A DNA stretch of 64,000 nt from Symsagittifera roscoffensis. Its lineage: Eukaryota > Xenacoelomorpha > Acoela > Convolutidae. Where the stretch lies: positions 29,674,048 to 29,738,047 of the forward strand of contig NC_087070.1 of NCBI RefSeq assembly GCF_963678635.1, in the 5' to 3' direction. Made by a program: the position numbers and the translations under genes. Shown piece by piece: positions 51,827 through 63,725 of this stretch. Positions within the stretch are counted from its first letter, which is position 1. Every line of letters starts with the position of its first letter. A model generated the notes under the pieces. That model saw only the letters and a program-made list of their open reading frames with translations, did not search any database and had not been told where the DNA came from.

Positions 51827-54586
51827 TAGGTATTATGTTATAGTTTCAGATATTTAGGATGATAAATTTCAAAAAAAAATAGAGCCCAATTTTGCCGTTA
51901 GGGCAATTTTTAAGTTCTTCTACACCAAAACATATGAACAAATTTTCCTATGTGATAAGATAGGTTAAAGCTTTCAGAGTTTCCGATGGTAAGTTTCAGA
52001 TGTAAGTTTTTAAAACTTTTTGTGCAGAAAGCTCAAGTTTTAGGAAAAAATTTCAGAAGTTTCAAGCTTCTGGAATTTTTTAATTCCCTTAGTAGGTAAG
52101 CCTCTGATATTGTTTTGTATTTTAGCAAGTTAATTTTTAGCCTTTAAAAATTCTCGATATCAGTAGCTATTATAAATTTTTCGAGCGAAAATACAGTTTT
52201 GGTTACCATTCGCTTGCAGTTTTCATGCAAAACAGCTCTAATATTATTTCTTATCCACTATTTTTGTCAGAATGTTTTCGAAAAGTTTGTAATTGAGAGA
52301 AAGTTAGAGCTAATCAAACCATTCAAAATTCAATACATAAGCACATGCCATTAGTAAAATTGAGAGTATTTGGGTGTAGTTTTCAGAAAAAATTCTGTGA
52401 ACAAATCAAAAGCAAAACTTTTGATTGTTATCTGGAAACGTTTTCAGTTAAAGTAAACTTTATATCAGGAAAAAATGGAATATAAAACGTATCAGTTGTA
52501 GATTTTTTAACTTTTCTAGGCCAATTCAAGTAAGCAAAACACTCTACATATCCATCTAAATTTCTATTTGAAAAAAAAGTTGAAGCTCACCAGAGAAGAA
52601 TACGAGTTTTGCCATGTCTCACTTTGAGTCCATTCATGTCTTATATCGTACCATTGATTAAACTCAAGGATTTTTACATCTGCTTTTGCTGAAAATGTCC
52701 GTTATTCAAAAAAAGTTCTAAGAAAGTTTCTGTTTTTCTCTACATATTTTAAGAGTTTTTTCTACGTCAGAACATTATGGTTTTCTTTAAAATCATTTTA
52801 AATTGAATGTCTTGAAAGCAACTTTTTGATTTCTGCACCAACTAGTTTCTTGCAAAAAAACTCTTTTTGCATCAAATTCAATATAAAAAATTGCAAAATT
52901 GTATCAATTTCTTAACAAGTTGTGCTCATTGTTAAGAAAAAGAACATTCATCTCATATATTTGTATGTTTTTTCAACTGAATTGCCAAACCAAGAAATCA
53001 AAACTCGTATCAGTTTCATGTATTTGCCTAATTTGGAGAACTCTTATGTTATATAATAGCTCAGGCCTGATTTTGAAACTAAAACTCAAGCAAACTTTTA
53101 CTAAATTATCCCGGTCGTTTCAGTAATCTTTGACTTCTCAGCAAAAAAGACTTTGTTATCTTAGCCTTTTTTGAGTACCTATCTAGGTTTTCAGACAATA
53201 TCTTACGCATTTCTCACTAAAAAGCTCATTTATACTTAAAACAAGCGCAGGAAGCCTGTTTAGTACTACTGTGAGTACTCAAGTGGAATTATTTATCAAA
53301 CTACCAAAACACTTGATTTATCAATCAAAAAAAATGAAGCAATCAACAAAAACAACAATCATCAGATTTAAACTGCATCTCGTCCAGAAACAGTACAAAA
53401 ACTGTCGATTTTATATTTTTGCTGCTTTTTATCTTTCTTGATTTTTTTTGCTGTTTTTCGTTCTGTTTTATTTTAAATTAGATTCGTTGTTAGGTTTTTT
53501 GACGTTAAACATTACTTTGGTTTGGTTTTATGCTCTCTCTTTAGTTGTTTTTGGTCCCACAGCCACGGGAAAACTCGGCTCATTTTTCTCATCTAACCCT
53601 CCAGCTACAAAGTTATCGGTTTTAAACAAATTAAAACGCTAAATCGAGCCAGTCAGAGGTTCGAATTTTCAGGCTAGCTCAATATATGACAACAGAGTCC
53701 TTAACTTGAGCATTTGCTAGTAGTGGGGGCTTACTCGCAAACGCGTATGCTGATCATTATGGTCAATGGATTTAAACAGACCCATCCAGTAGAGCCATTA
53801 AAACAACCATGTTACTATAGCCCAAAAATTATACAGCGACGGAAAGTAGCAAAGGTCTCTATTGACATTTGGTTGACGTCAGGTACCTAAATTCTACATG
53901 CTTATTACCGTCTCGACCTAGCCAGTTGATTTTTGTTCTGTTTAAGGGTCAGCAAACGTGTTACGGTTTTCAGGTCATTAGCCGAATGAAGTATTTTTTA
54001 GCTTCGACTACCCGTAAGTAAAACCACATAGCTGGGTCTCGGATCCCCACACAACGTGATTTCAACTGAAAACGGGGCTAAAAGCCACAATTGTAGTCAG
54101 TTGTAGATGAAATGACTCTTCCTCCCTCTGAACCACTCATGCTCTGAAATAAACATTTTTAGGAAATAATTTCAATCGTTCAGAGCTTTGCAGTATTAAA
54201 TAAAGGGTTTGAAAGTTGTATAAAAGTTCCTGGGCACCTTTCCACACTTCCCGGGAGATAAAGTTTCTCTCGTCGTATTTGGCTGTTCTGTCAATCGTTT
54301 ATACGTTAATTTTGTCTTAATACGCGACATTCTCAGAAATTCAAGCTCGTGAATCGAATGTTTCAAAAATTTCCTTCCAGATTGTTCTGACCCTTCCTGT
54401 CATTTTTTTATTTGTTCATTCATTTGTACGGAGGGCTTGAACGAGCGTTTGAGTGCAATGGCTAACTACAGTCACTGCGTACCTCTTCTTGGTTTTCGCT
54501 CAGATTCAGACCGTATTTTCCAGTTTGCTCCACGTTTGGTGCCGTTGCTCTGCGGCGTCCTTGCGATAGCTTCTTTGCCTGTGTTC
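51827..54586. other. Gene-free region before the assembly gap
   Basis: AT-rich single-copy-looking DNA to about 53550; GC rises somewhat afterwards (53550-54586). Short ORFs have no family features. I looked for a second BIN3-like exon 1 here and found none. Confidence 0.45.
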
Positions 54587-54786
54587 NNNNNNNNNNNNNN
54601 NNNNNNNNNNNNNNNNNNNNNNNNNNNNNNNNNNNNNNNNNNNNNNNNNNNNNNNNNNNNNNNNNNNNNNNNNNNNNNNNNNNNNNNNNNNNNNNNNNNN
54701 NNNNNNNNNNNNNNNNNNNNNNNNNNNNNNNNNNNNNNNNNNNNNNNNNNNNNNNNNNNNNNNNNNNNNNNNNNNNNNNNNNNNNN
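54587..54786. other. Assembly gap, 200 N
   Basis: Exactly 200 N, probably a placeholder. It falls at the left edge of the visible second copy of the segmental duplication, so the true breakpoint is hidden. Two apparent ORFs spanning it are artefacts. Confidence 0.95.
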
Positions 54787-55060
54787 CGTAGATTGCCTAA
54801 TTTACCGACTGCATTTCCGTCGTCTGCGTACCATTTATGAGTTACGTTGTCTACTGATAAAAGTTTTATGAGGGGTATTATGGCTAGACCGTACATGGCC
54901 ATTGCTAGTGGATCCCCCTGGGTTGTCCCTTCTTGAGAGTAGATGGTTTTTTTGTTAACGAACAGTTTAGATGGATTGGAGTAGGAGTTCTTAATCGCTG
55001 TTAAAAGAGATGGGCAGGTATTGTCGATGTTGAGACCGATTTTTATGTACTTAGAGAATC
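54787..55060 (-). pseudogene. REL-type LINE remnant, reverse-transcriptase part (copy B)
   Basis: Duplicate of 12236-12500. On the minus strand it reads EGTTQGDPLAMAMYGLA and then the WYADD catalytic motif. It is cut by the gap on its 3' side. Confidence 0.7.
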
Positions 55061-55206
55061 AATTGTGCTCGCAACTGCTGCCTAAACGCGAAAACACAGA
55101 CATCAGCTAAAAGTGATCAAAACTGAGAACTCTAAAGCCCTTGTACCAGGCCCAAACTCTTTTATTTTTACTATTATTATTCTTATGTCAGAATGATTGA
55201 TTTTAG

Positions 55207-55355
55207 AAATGAGCCCTCAGTGCAACCAACATATTGAAGTTGTAAATGACTGTGTAGTAGCGCCTTTGAAGAAGTTTTCAAAAATGATACCAAATGAAGC
55301 CAAAGAGTCAATGAAAGCACGCGATAATGTGGCTAGCAAATACTCGTCTGCCAGG
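55207..55355 (+). CDS. BIN3-like exon 2, duplicate (copy B)
   Basis: Same acceptor (TGATTTTAG|AAATGAG) and donor (GCCAGG|GTAAGA) as 12655-12803, same 149-base length. Three base differences, giving Leu to Met and Asn to Ser. The frame is open. No exon 1 lies upstream in the visible sequence; it could be spliced from the exon 1 at 3943, from an exon in the gap, or be a dead partial copy. Confidence 0.6.
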
Positions 55356-55742
55356 GTAAGATATACTTTAACTTATAACAGTTTGGACTGCAGTTCGATT
55401 TGTTATTTAATTGCATTTTTTTGTTTCGACCTACTTGGAGGTCTTTTTTGAATTCAAGCTTAAAAAATCTCAGTTTTTGGTTCTTTTATATCTTTTTTTT
55501 AAATAGTTGAAAATGGAACGGAATGAAATAGTTGATTTAAAACTGTTGCTTTTAAGCGCTCTATTGATTGGCGAATTTAATTTTTTTTTGGAATTTAAAT
55601 CAGTAAATTTGGACCTTGAATCAAATAAATTGTGTCGATACCAACGCACGATTAGACAACTAGAAATTACTGTTCAAGCACCTAAAATAGTTGACAGAGC
55701 CTGCAACTAGGTCCAAGTGATAATCTAACAGTTTTTCTTTAG

Positions 55743-56078
55743 AAAAGTTTGGAAGACTTGCACCGAAACCGAGACCGAGTCATGCAATACAAAATCGATA
55801 GGGCCGAAAGAGAAACGGATCATTTCAAAGAAGAATTCGAAAAATACAATGAGACAACAATGCGCGATTTGAACTCAATGTGCGAAAGCTTTGAGCCCTA
55901 TTTTGAAATATCTTTGGCCGCATTTGTCAAATCAACTCAAACATACCTGGAGGCTAATAAGAAATGTTGTCAGAACATTTTGGATCAAGTGGATACGGCG
56001 ACATCAGAAAATGATCTTTCAAACAGAATAGATGCGGCTTACAAGGAACTTTCAGAACTATCGATAGTTGCAAAATAG
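55743..56078 (+). CDS. BIN3-like exon 3, duplicate (copy B)
   Basis: 111 codons and a stop, intact, with only Gln to His and Glu to Asp changes against 13196-13531. The acceptor TTTCTTTAG and the downstream AATAAA (56139-56144) are kept. The strong conservation relative to the intron and flanks suggests either recent coding constraint or gene conversion. Splice phase matches copy A, so exon 1 could serve both sets. Confidence 0.62.
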   Translation, partial: KSLEDLHRNRDRVMQYKIDRAERETDHFKEEFEKYNETTMRDLNSMCESFEPYFEISLAAFVKSTQTYLEANKKCCQNILDQVDTATSENDLSNRIDAAYKELSELSIVAK

Positions 56079-57844
56079 CCATTAGATTTTATTTGAACTT
56101 GTTTCGATTATCCCACATATCAATCTTAGGACATTTGAAATAAATTAGTAGCGCATCTAACCATTTTCGCAGTATGGGTGTTTATAATGCTCATAAATTT
56201 CAGATAAATGCAGCCAAAGTTTTGACAGAAATATGGATTTGCTGAATATCAATAATTTTAAGTCCAGAATTTTTTTTGGTAAAAAAAGCATTCGAAGTTG
56301 GAGCTTCGTGGTCAGAAAAGATTTTTTTGACTGATGGTGGAAGCAGTTATCTCTAATTGTTGTATTTTGAATCAATAGTGCTGAATGTGTAAGTAGCAAA
56401 CGACTATAAGTGTAAGTTAAAAGCCTTAAATAGCTTTCAAAAAAATTTCATTGAGCTGGCTATTAGCAAGCGTTATCAAATCGGAAATAAACTTTTTTCC
56501 GGGTTAATAACTAGTTTAACATAATCACTGAATCCTTGGTAATTTTTAGGACTAATTAATGAACGTAGTGTAGTTATATCAGTCTTGGTGATTTTCTCTC
56601 AGGAAAAAATCTTAAAATGCTCTAATAACTACATGTGCATTCATACATATTAATGCATTTTTGATTGCAGTTATGTATATATGCGTTTTTTGAGTTCAAT
56701 TGAAATTCATCTGCTGAATGAATAGCACTCTCCAAATACGAACGTTGAAATGGCGCAAAAAACATAAGCAATTTCTAGTTTCGAAAGTGGAATTTAGTTG
56801 TTAGATTTCCAGCGGAATAAAAACTTTACCTATTGATCCAGTTTTCTCAAGAAATCAAAGAACTTAAAAGGCATTTATTTTTTTTCTTTAAAATTCGAAA
56901 GTTTTTCAACAAAGTCAGTGTGTTTTTTGTAGCTTGAGTTCATTAATCTTTTTTAACTGTCTGTTGGCTATGTTTTGTTTTTTTTTGGCTGAGAAATTTT
57001 ATTCGGCCTAAATGATATCGGCTTTTGTTTCCTTTCAGTTGAATGATTTTTTTTGCATAGGTATACGGATCAAAGTTGAGATCATTTTTTTAAATGAATC
57101 AAGTCGACTTGTAGTTTAAAGTTAAATTTTGGCTGCATTTCTCGTCTGTTTTTCAGAGGTGAATATTGCGTAGTTCAAAAAGATTGATTTTATTATGACA
57201 ATCATTTACCTTAGTCTTTTTGGTTTCGGGTCAATTGGCGTCTCACGACGTACTGTTGGCTTAGTGGACGATCGGAAAACACTTAAATCTTGCTAAATGT
57301 TAGTTGTTGTGTTTCTCGTCTGTTTTTCTGAGATTGGGATTTTTTTACGACAATATTCTTCGTTTTTTTTCTTTTCGGATCGATTGGCATCTAACTACCT
57401 GTTGTTGGTTCAGTGGACGCTCGTAAATTACTAAAAGCTTGCTTATTGCTAATGTTTGTGTTTCTCGTCTGTGTTTCTGTGATTGAATTTTTCGTATTTC
57501 TAGTTTTTTCAAGTTTTTTTTCTATTTAATTATTTCCATCTCACTGACCAGTTAGTTGCTTGCAATGGTACGCTTTCGTTGCATCGCAAGTGATTCAAAG
57601 CTCCGCTTCGCCTCTGTGTAGAAATTTTCATTTTTTGACAGGTGTAGTGTTTTTTCCGAAGTCGTTGTAACTGTATTGTTTTAAATCGAGTTGTTGAGAT
57701 TGATGAATATTGCAAATGTAATTGTTATCCGTGTTTTTGGCTGCTATTTTTTTTGCTTAGTATCCAGGCGTTTTTAGTAGCGATGAACGTTTTGCTGCCG
57801 ATGTTTTTTCGTAAATCTCAAGTCTAGTTTGAAAATTAACCTGT
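56079..57844. other. Gene-free DNA (copy B)
   Basis: Counterpart of 13532-16440 without the TTTA tract; the junction CAGTTATGTATATATGCG at about 56670 marks the missing segment. Nothing coding recognised. Confidence 0.5.
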
Positions 57845-58195
57845 AACCAGGAGAGGATCTAGGATTTTCTCGAGGAGGGGGCGGATTTTCAAAAAAATTC
57901 TGAAAATTTTGTGAACCTTATTTTTTTAGGTTGACCAATTTGATTTTCTGAGCTCTACCAAATCATTATACAGACACTTTTTGGAAATTTTGGACCAAAA
58001 AAACTGCGTTTTTTCGGCGAGCGCTCTCACGTCGAAATTATATTTTGGTGCCTAAGGCGCCTCTTTAGAGAAATTTTAGGGTCAGTCAGCCAAAAATGAA
58101 TATCTCAAAATAGTACAAGGGGGGGGAGGTCGGCATGGGGTCGAATCCCTGAGGAGGAAAAAGGGCGTCCCCCGAATCCACGTGCCTATAACTAA
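57845..58195. mobile_element. Candidate hAT-like MITE (copy B)
   Basis: Counterpart of 16441-16795; the left end here is CAGGAGAGGATCTAGGATTT. The internal poly-G is only seven bases. Confidence 0.45.
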
Positions 58196-58709
58196 GACTT
58201 TTTCCCGCTAAAAATGTTGTTAGAAAATTGGAAATGCTAAGTATGGTAGTTTATGCTATGTAAATGTTTCATAGAAATTATTATTCTTAAGAGACGAAAA
58301 ACATTGTTAGACATATATAGGTCGAGTTGATTATTTGTTTTTTTTGGCTCTTTTTCCTTTTCCCCCACCTCACATGAACTTCAATTTTTTTGTGCAACGA
58401 GTGGTTTTGCGAGATCGATTATGACGACCAAATATGTTTGTCGTGGCCTTATTAGTCCCTATGTCAATTTTCTTCACAATCGGACAATGTTGTCAACTGA
58501 ATTTTTGTATAAATTTGCAGGTGGGGTGGGAAGGAAAAAGAGCAGTTTTTTTCAAGAGGAAAACTTCAAGTTGTGAACGCTCAATTACGATTTTTTTGCG
58601 CTCCGGCGACTTGATTTTTTTAAGATTCAATTCGAATAAATTTCCTTGAACACTCATTAATTGCCTATTCTAATTAGTTTGTTTAAAGGAAAGCAATTGT
58701 TGCTCTCCA

Positions 58710-58922
58710 ATGGCGAAAGTTGAAAAGGTGCGAAATGTGAATGACGATTACGTCTCGTACAGCATAATTCTCCAATGGTATAGAAACGATACGATGAATT
58801 GCCCAAGTGACTTAAAAGCCATGCAGCAGTTCCTAGTAAAACGGAGAAATGTTATATGAGTGAAAGCGTGCAAAGTTGAAATTTATGACATTCGGGAAAA
58901 TTTTTATGATGGTATTTGCTAA
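58710..58922 (+). CDS. Small conserved ORF with in-frame TGA (copy B)
   Basis: Counterpart of 17303-17515: 49 codons, TGA at 58857-58859, then 20 codons to TAA at 58920. Differences from copy A before the TGA are one Gln/Arg change and one silent Arg change; after it, Asp/Val and Asn/Ile. Confidence 0.33.
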
Positions 58923-59040
58923 TAATGCCATTTGCGTAGATAGCTTGAATGACTGTTAGTTTCGAATGAAAATCAAAAAAAACTTCTGATGCAATTTATT
59001 CTAATTGGGTTGTTTTTTAAGATAAAAGTGACGGCGCACA

Positions 59041-59379
59041 GACAATTCGGCCAAAGACAATTCAGCCAATTTGAAATTCAGACAATTCAGCCAAAAGTAT
59101 ACCGACAATTCGGCCAGCTTTACTAAACGCTCGATTTGAAGAAAAAATCGGAATTGGAGATATTTCTCGGTTTAAGGTCGCCTGTGGGCGCGCTACGCGC
59201 GCGTCGCCGCGATAACCGGCTCTACATTTCGTATAGAGTCCTACCCTCTGTTGGCAAGCTCGCAACACGTTGGCGCGACTGCGGGGGTCACTATATTGGC
59301 TGAATTGTCTCTGGTTGAATTGTCTGCATACTTTTGGCTGAATTTCGAATCGGCTGAATTATGTTTGGCCGAATTGTCT
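59041..59379. mobile_element. Foldback/MITE-like element with GACAATTCGGCC ends (copy B)
   Basis: Outermost perfect 12-bp inverted repeats GACAATTCGGCC/GGCCGAATTGTC. Compared with copy A there is an extra GC-rich palindromic insert GCGCGCTACGCGCGCG near 59188. Confidence 0.6.
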
Positions 59380-59966
59380 GGACGCGGTCTCAAGTAGCCT
59401 TTGAGCTATCTCCCACCACGCGAGAAAGGTGGGGGGTGGGGGTCAAGGGACAGATTGCTCAATTGATCCCAATTAACAAACGGCAAATTTCGCTCGTTTT
59501 TCACGAAGAGGGGGCGAAGAGACGTGAATTAAAGTATATTTCATAAATGAATTACGCCTTCAATTTTCAAGCTTTTTCAATATTTTCATTTTTTCCAGCA
59601 GAAAAGTAAAAAAAAATTGATCCAGTTTTCTCGAATTGGGTTAATAAAAGATAAAAGTGTCATTGAGAAAGGATTCTTGAAACTCAAGGAGTCTTTCCAG
59701 GTTTAAAGCTTTTTCTGCGAAAACTGGAAGTTGAGAAGTGTTGAGTGCTTGTACCAGCAGCTGGCGGTAGAAAATCTAAGATAAGAGGTACAAATTGGCA
59801 AAAGAGCGTAGAAGAAGTGGAGAGATTGCTGTGGCTTATCGGGAAAACTTTTGTTATGGCAAAAGATAAAGCATGATGGTGTTTTTTTTTCAAAATGCCA
59901 ATTTATAACTTACAAAGGATAGAAAGGTCCCAAGGTGTACTGAGAAAAATTGAGTTAATTTCAGTG

Positions 59967-60480
59967 TCAATATTCGAACTTAATGTGGCAAACTTAGAAT
60001 TTAACTTTTTTTTCAAAAAGTTGTTTCTGTTAAAAAACCTGTTTTTATTGGATACTTCAGCTGGTAAATTATACATGAAAGTCGAATCAGAAAAATTTAC
60101 AAATCTTAAACTAATTAATGAAAAAATTTAATTTAATTACCCTAATAACATCTTTATTGAAGCATAAACATTGTTCAATGAAAATTTAAATTTAAGTTTT
60201 TACAATAGCTCAAAAAGATCTATTTAACATTATATATATATTTAACATACTTGAGAGCTATTGTAAAACCTTAAATTTAAAATTTTGATAAACAATTTTT
60301 ATGCTTCAATACAGATTTTATTAAGAATCAAGAGACAATTTTTCCTTAAATAATAAAGATTTTTAACTTTTTCTGATTCGACTTCAATGTATAATTTACT
60401 AGCTGATGTATCCAATAGAAATATAGGTTTTTGAAAAAATGTTAAATTCTAATTTCGCCACATTAAGTTCGGATATTGAG
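59967..60480. repeat. ~510-bp imperfect palindrome (copy B)
   Basis: Counterpart of 18551-19059. In both arms the copy-A bases GAACTTG / CAAGTTC are changed together to GAACTTA / TAAGTTC, so pairing is kept. Confidence 0.7.
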
Positions 60481-60947
60481 ACTACTAAAGTCCAGTGAAA
60501 CTGCTCTTCCAATTTCTTCAATTTAGCCAAGAAAGAGTTAGTTGTAAATGCGTCAGTAAACGTGTCAAGAGGCAGGAGTTAAAGCCAAGAGACAGCAGTT
60601 GTAATTGTGTCGTTGTAAAGGCGCATGGAAACAAAAAATAGTTCAGCTTTCAAACTTTTCGACATATATAGCCTTAAAAATCTTTCACTTTTTTGAACAA
60701 TTTGATTTTGACAATGTTTTGAACAATGTAACCCAATTTGAGACAAATTGATCAGAAAGCAAAGTTTTGAGCCTCTGTGAAATCTAACACTTAAAATCAA
60801 TTTTCAAGACTGTCAATTAAATTTTTTTGCACTTCTTCGGCTTTCGTAACTTACCTTCGTTCTAGGAAGCAAATTGAATTGAATAAACGAAAAAACAAGA
60901 TCAAATTTGGAAAAAAAAACTTTTTGATCCTTTTCTAAAATATATAA

Positions 60948-61104
60948 TATGTCTAAGAATGATGACTATTGCAAACAATCAACTATGTAAAATTAAAGTG
61001 TAAATTAAATGAAAAGTAAAATAAATATAATTTTACTTTTAATTTAATTTACTCTTTAATTTTACATAGTTGATTGTTTGCAATAGTCATCATTCTTAGA
61101 CATA
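60948..61104. repeat. 157-bp near-perfect palindrome (copy B)
   Basis: Counterpart of 19420-19576, same length and ends (TATGTCTAAG...CTTAGACATA). Confidence 0.8.
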
Positions 61105-61865
61105 TTTAATTAACCAAGAGGCTATATGAAATTAACATGTTTTGCTGGAAAAAAAGAAGCTCTGCCAGATTACGGGGCAGACGATTTAAAATGCTTGTTG
61201 ACTCAAAAAGCCGACAAAATGATTACTACACGGAATGGTGCTTTGCATAAAGAAAGAAGATGAGAAGAAACTAGGACATCTGCGGTAAGTGAATGCGTGC
61301 GTTTGTATTTTGACAAATAATGAAAAATCCACGCAATTGCAGTTTTGCTCATAAATGATTGATACATCCGAATTTAACAAGTTGTTGCAAGTTTCTGTCA
61401 AAAAAGTACAACAGACAAGCTATCATTAGGACTTAGTTATGATCTATTATTTTATAAATTACGTGGTGTGTTTTGCGGGCATTACGAGGCCAAATTGTGC
61501 ATTTTGTGAATTGTAAGCAGATTCCGCAACAGGCCGAAAACAGAATTGTTGCGGAATCGGCATAAGTTTGCGAATCCACTTAAATTTGCGGAATCAAGAT
61601 CAACTACTTTTATTCTGCAGGTTTTCGTACGCTGAATCTACTGAAGTTTTGTAAGTGCGGAATCCACTCATATTTTGGAATAAGTTTAAAGACTTGTCTC
61701 TGGAATCCTGGAACATACGGACACCAAATTTGTGGCCTATCCAGTGCACAGTTTGGCCTCGTAATGTGTTACAGCATCTGAACAATTTTGCCGGAAAATT
61801 ACTAAGCAACCACAGGAAAGTCAGAAGAGAAAGTTTGACAAGCGAGCAGCTGGAGCTAAATAATC

Positions 61866-61869
61866 ATAT
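61866..61869. other. Empty insertion site of the 18.9-kb element
   Basis: TAATCATATGTGGGAGATC: one ATAT where copy A has ATAT-element-ATAT. It proves the element boundaries and that insertion postdates the duplication or occurred in only one copy. Confidence 0.93.
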
Positions 61870-63360
61870 GTGGGAGATCACGTCTGTGTTTCTCAGAACG
61901 TGATCTCGCAGAAGTGTGCTAAGAAGTTTTAAAAAATGGACAGACATGCTCATGTGAAGTAAAAAAGATTGCAGAATGTTTAAGCTCCGCATCAGAGTAT
62001 GTGAGAACAATTAAACACACAATTCTTCGTCGGAGGAATGGCGCAGACCAAAATACCTTGAAAAGTGTGACAACCTAAAAATTGACTGACCGTTTGATGT
62101 CAATCAGAAAAAAAACGTGATTAACAGGGGCACAACAGCGGTTCGCCGTGATGAGCTGTACAGCTCTTGTGTTGGTCCTTTCCCCGTAGATAAATGGTCT
62201 TAATCTTTAAATTGCAACTGTTTTTGGAGTTTTAGGTCCAAAGGAACTAAAGGAAGGGGATGATGGAAGACCTTTTTAACATATGAAAAGCCAGCAGAGT
62301 GGCCGAGTTTTGGTGCGAAGAAATCGAACCGAAAATGAGTGGACTAAGGTGGATCAGAAATGTATGACAAAATATAGAAAGCAGTGGTGACCTTGGTTGA
62401 AATGCACCCTGCCGGCTTGTAAATCTTTTGCTTAAATACACTGGACCACATTATAACCAACTGTGTTTCTACCATTACATGGAGCTTAGCTTTTTTCCAC
62501 AAGTTACGTTCATATGTATGTAGAAACTTTAAAAGCAGAATGAAATTTTTGCAGATAATTAAAAAAAAATTCAATTCAAACGCCATATGTACAATTGTAA
62601 AATAATTGGACGCACTAGCCCTCTGGTTGGCGTAAAGTTGAGTAATATAAATAAAGCTCACCTTATAGTTTATGCTTTTGAAACAAAAGTTCTGAAAATT
62701 TACTTTTTTGAGTTTTTTGGTCCAATAGTTATGGCCAAATCGGCTGATCAAAACTAACGGAGCGTGCAGATAATATCTTGAATACGACAGGATAGCCGCA
62801 CATGTGTATGCATCAATGCATGTGACATATGTATGAAAATGAGCCAGGATACCGTCAGTTGCTTTTAGTCTAATTGTTGTGAGAAAATTATTAGGTAGGA
62901 AATTATTCAATGAAGTCCAGTTTAAATTTAGTTATCTTAAATTTGCATTGTTTTTCAATAGCGCGAACCTAATTGAGATATCATTACTCTCGATTTATTT
63001 CTGCTTACACTTTGATCATGATTTTTGTTCATAACTCATGGGATCTTTTTAATTGGCATGGGATTTTATGGTATGGGCGATTTTTATACAAGGGATCTTT
63101 TGGTATGGTATTTTTTGTGATGGGAGCTTTTGGAATGGTATCTTTTGTCCTGACAGCCTGTTTGATATAGTCATTTTTAGAGGTTTGAACAGTTTAAGCA
63201 AACTAGTTTAAGTCCAGCCGAGCGTAGTGCAAAATAAAACTTTTAGTTTCTTCAGTCCAATTTCACTTTTCAAAATTTGTACTCCCGTGCTGAGGTGTTC
63301 GACTCATGATTCGACCGACGCGGTTGAACTATGTCCGATTTTCTTCGCAAATTAGGTAAG
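61870..63360. other. Gene-free DNA (copy B) with a satellite-related module
   Basis: Counterpart of 39541-40770. From about 62572 it matches half of the satellite unit. An extra ~245 bases (62913-63157) carry imperfect repeats of GGGATCTTTTGGTATGG-like sequence. The 188-codon minus ORF (62344-62910) is an extension of the ORF recurring in satellite units. Confidence 0.5.
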
Positions 63361-63379
63361 ACGTTCGATCAAAGGCTTT

Positions 63380-63725
63380 ATTCGATCAAAATCGAATCAT
63401 GGGTCGAATAGGGTCGAATCATGAGTCAAACAGGGTCGATAGAGTCGAACAGGGTCAAATCATGAGTCGAGCAGGGTCAAATCATGGGTCGAACAATGTC
63501 AAATCATGGGTCGAACAAGGTCAAATCATGGGTCGAACAGGGTCGAATCATGAGTCGAACAGGGTCGAATCATGGGTCGAACGGGGTCGGATCATGGGTC
63601 GAACGGTGTGGAATCATGCCCGGGCTGACGTCGAAAGTCGAACAATGTCCCATAAAGTCAAACAAAGTTAATCAGTGTCTGGTAAAGTCGAACAATGCCC
63701 GGTGTAGTCGAAGAGAGTCAAAAAC
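63380..63725. repeat. 22-bp minisatellite (copy B)
   Basis: Same 22-bp GGTCGAATCATGGGTCGAAC-type units as 40780-41065, with a few more units. The two overlapping ORFs are frame-rotating repeat products. Confidence 0.85.

Noticed and set aside
54437-54902. ORFs spanning the N run
   Set aside because: The gap has unknown content; frames through N are meaningless.
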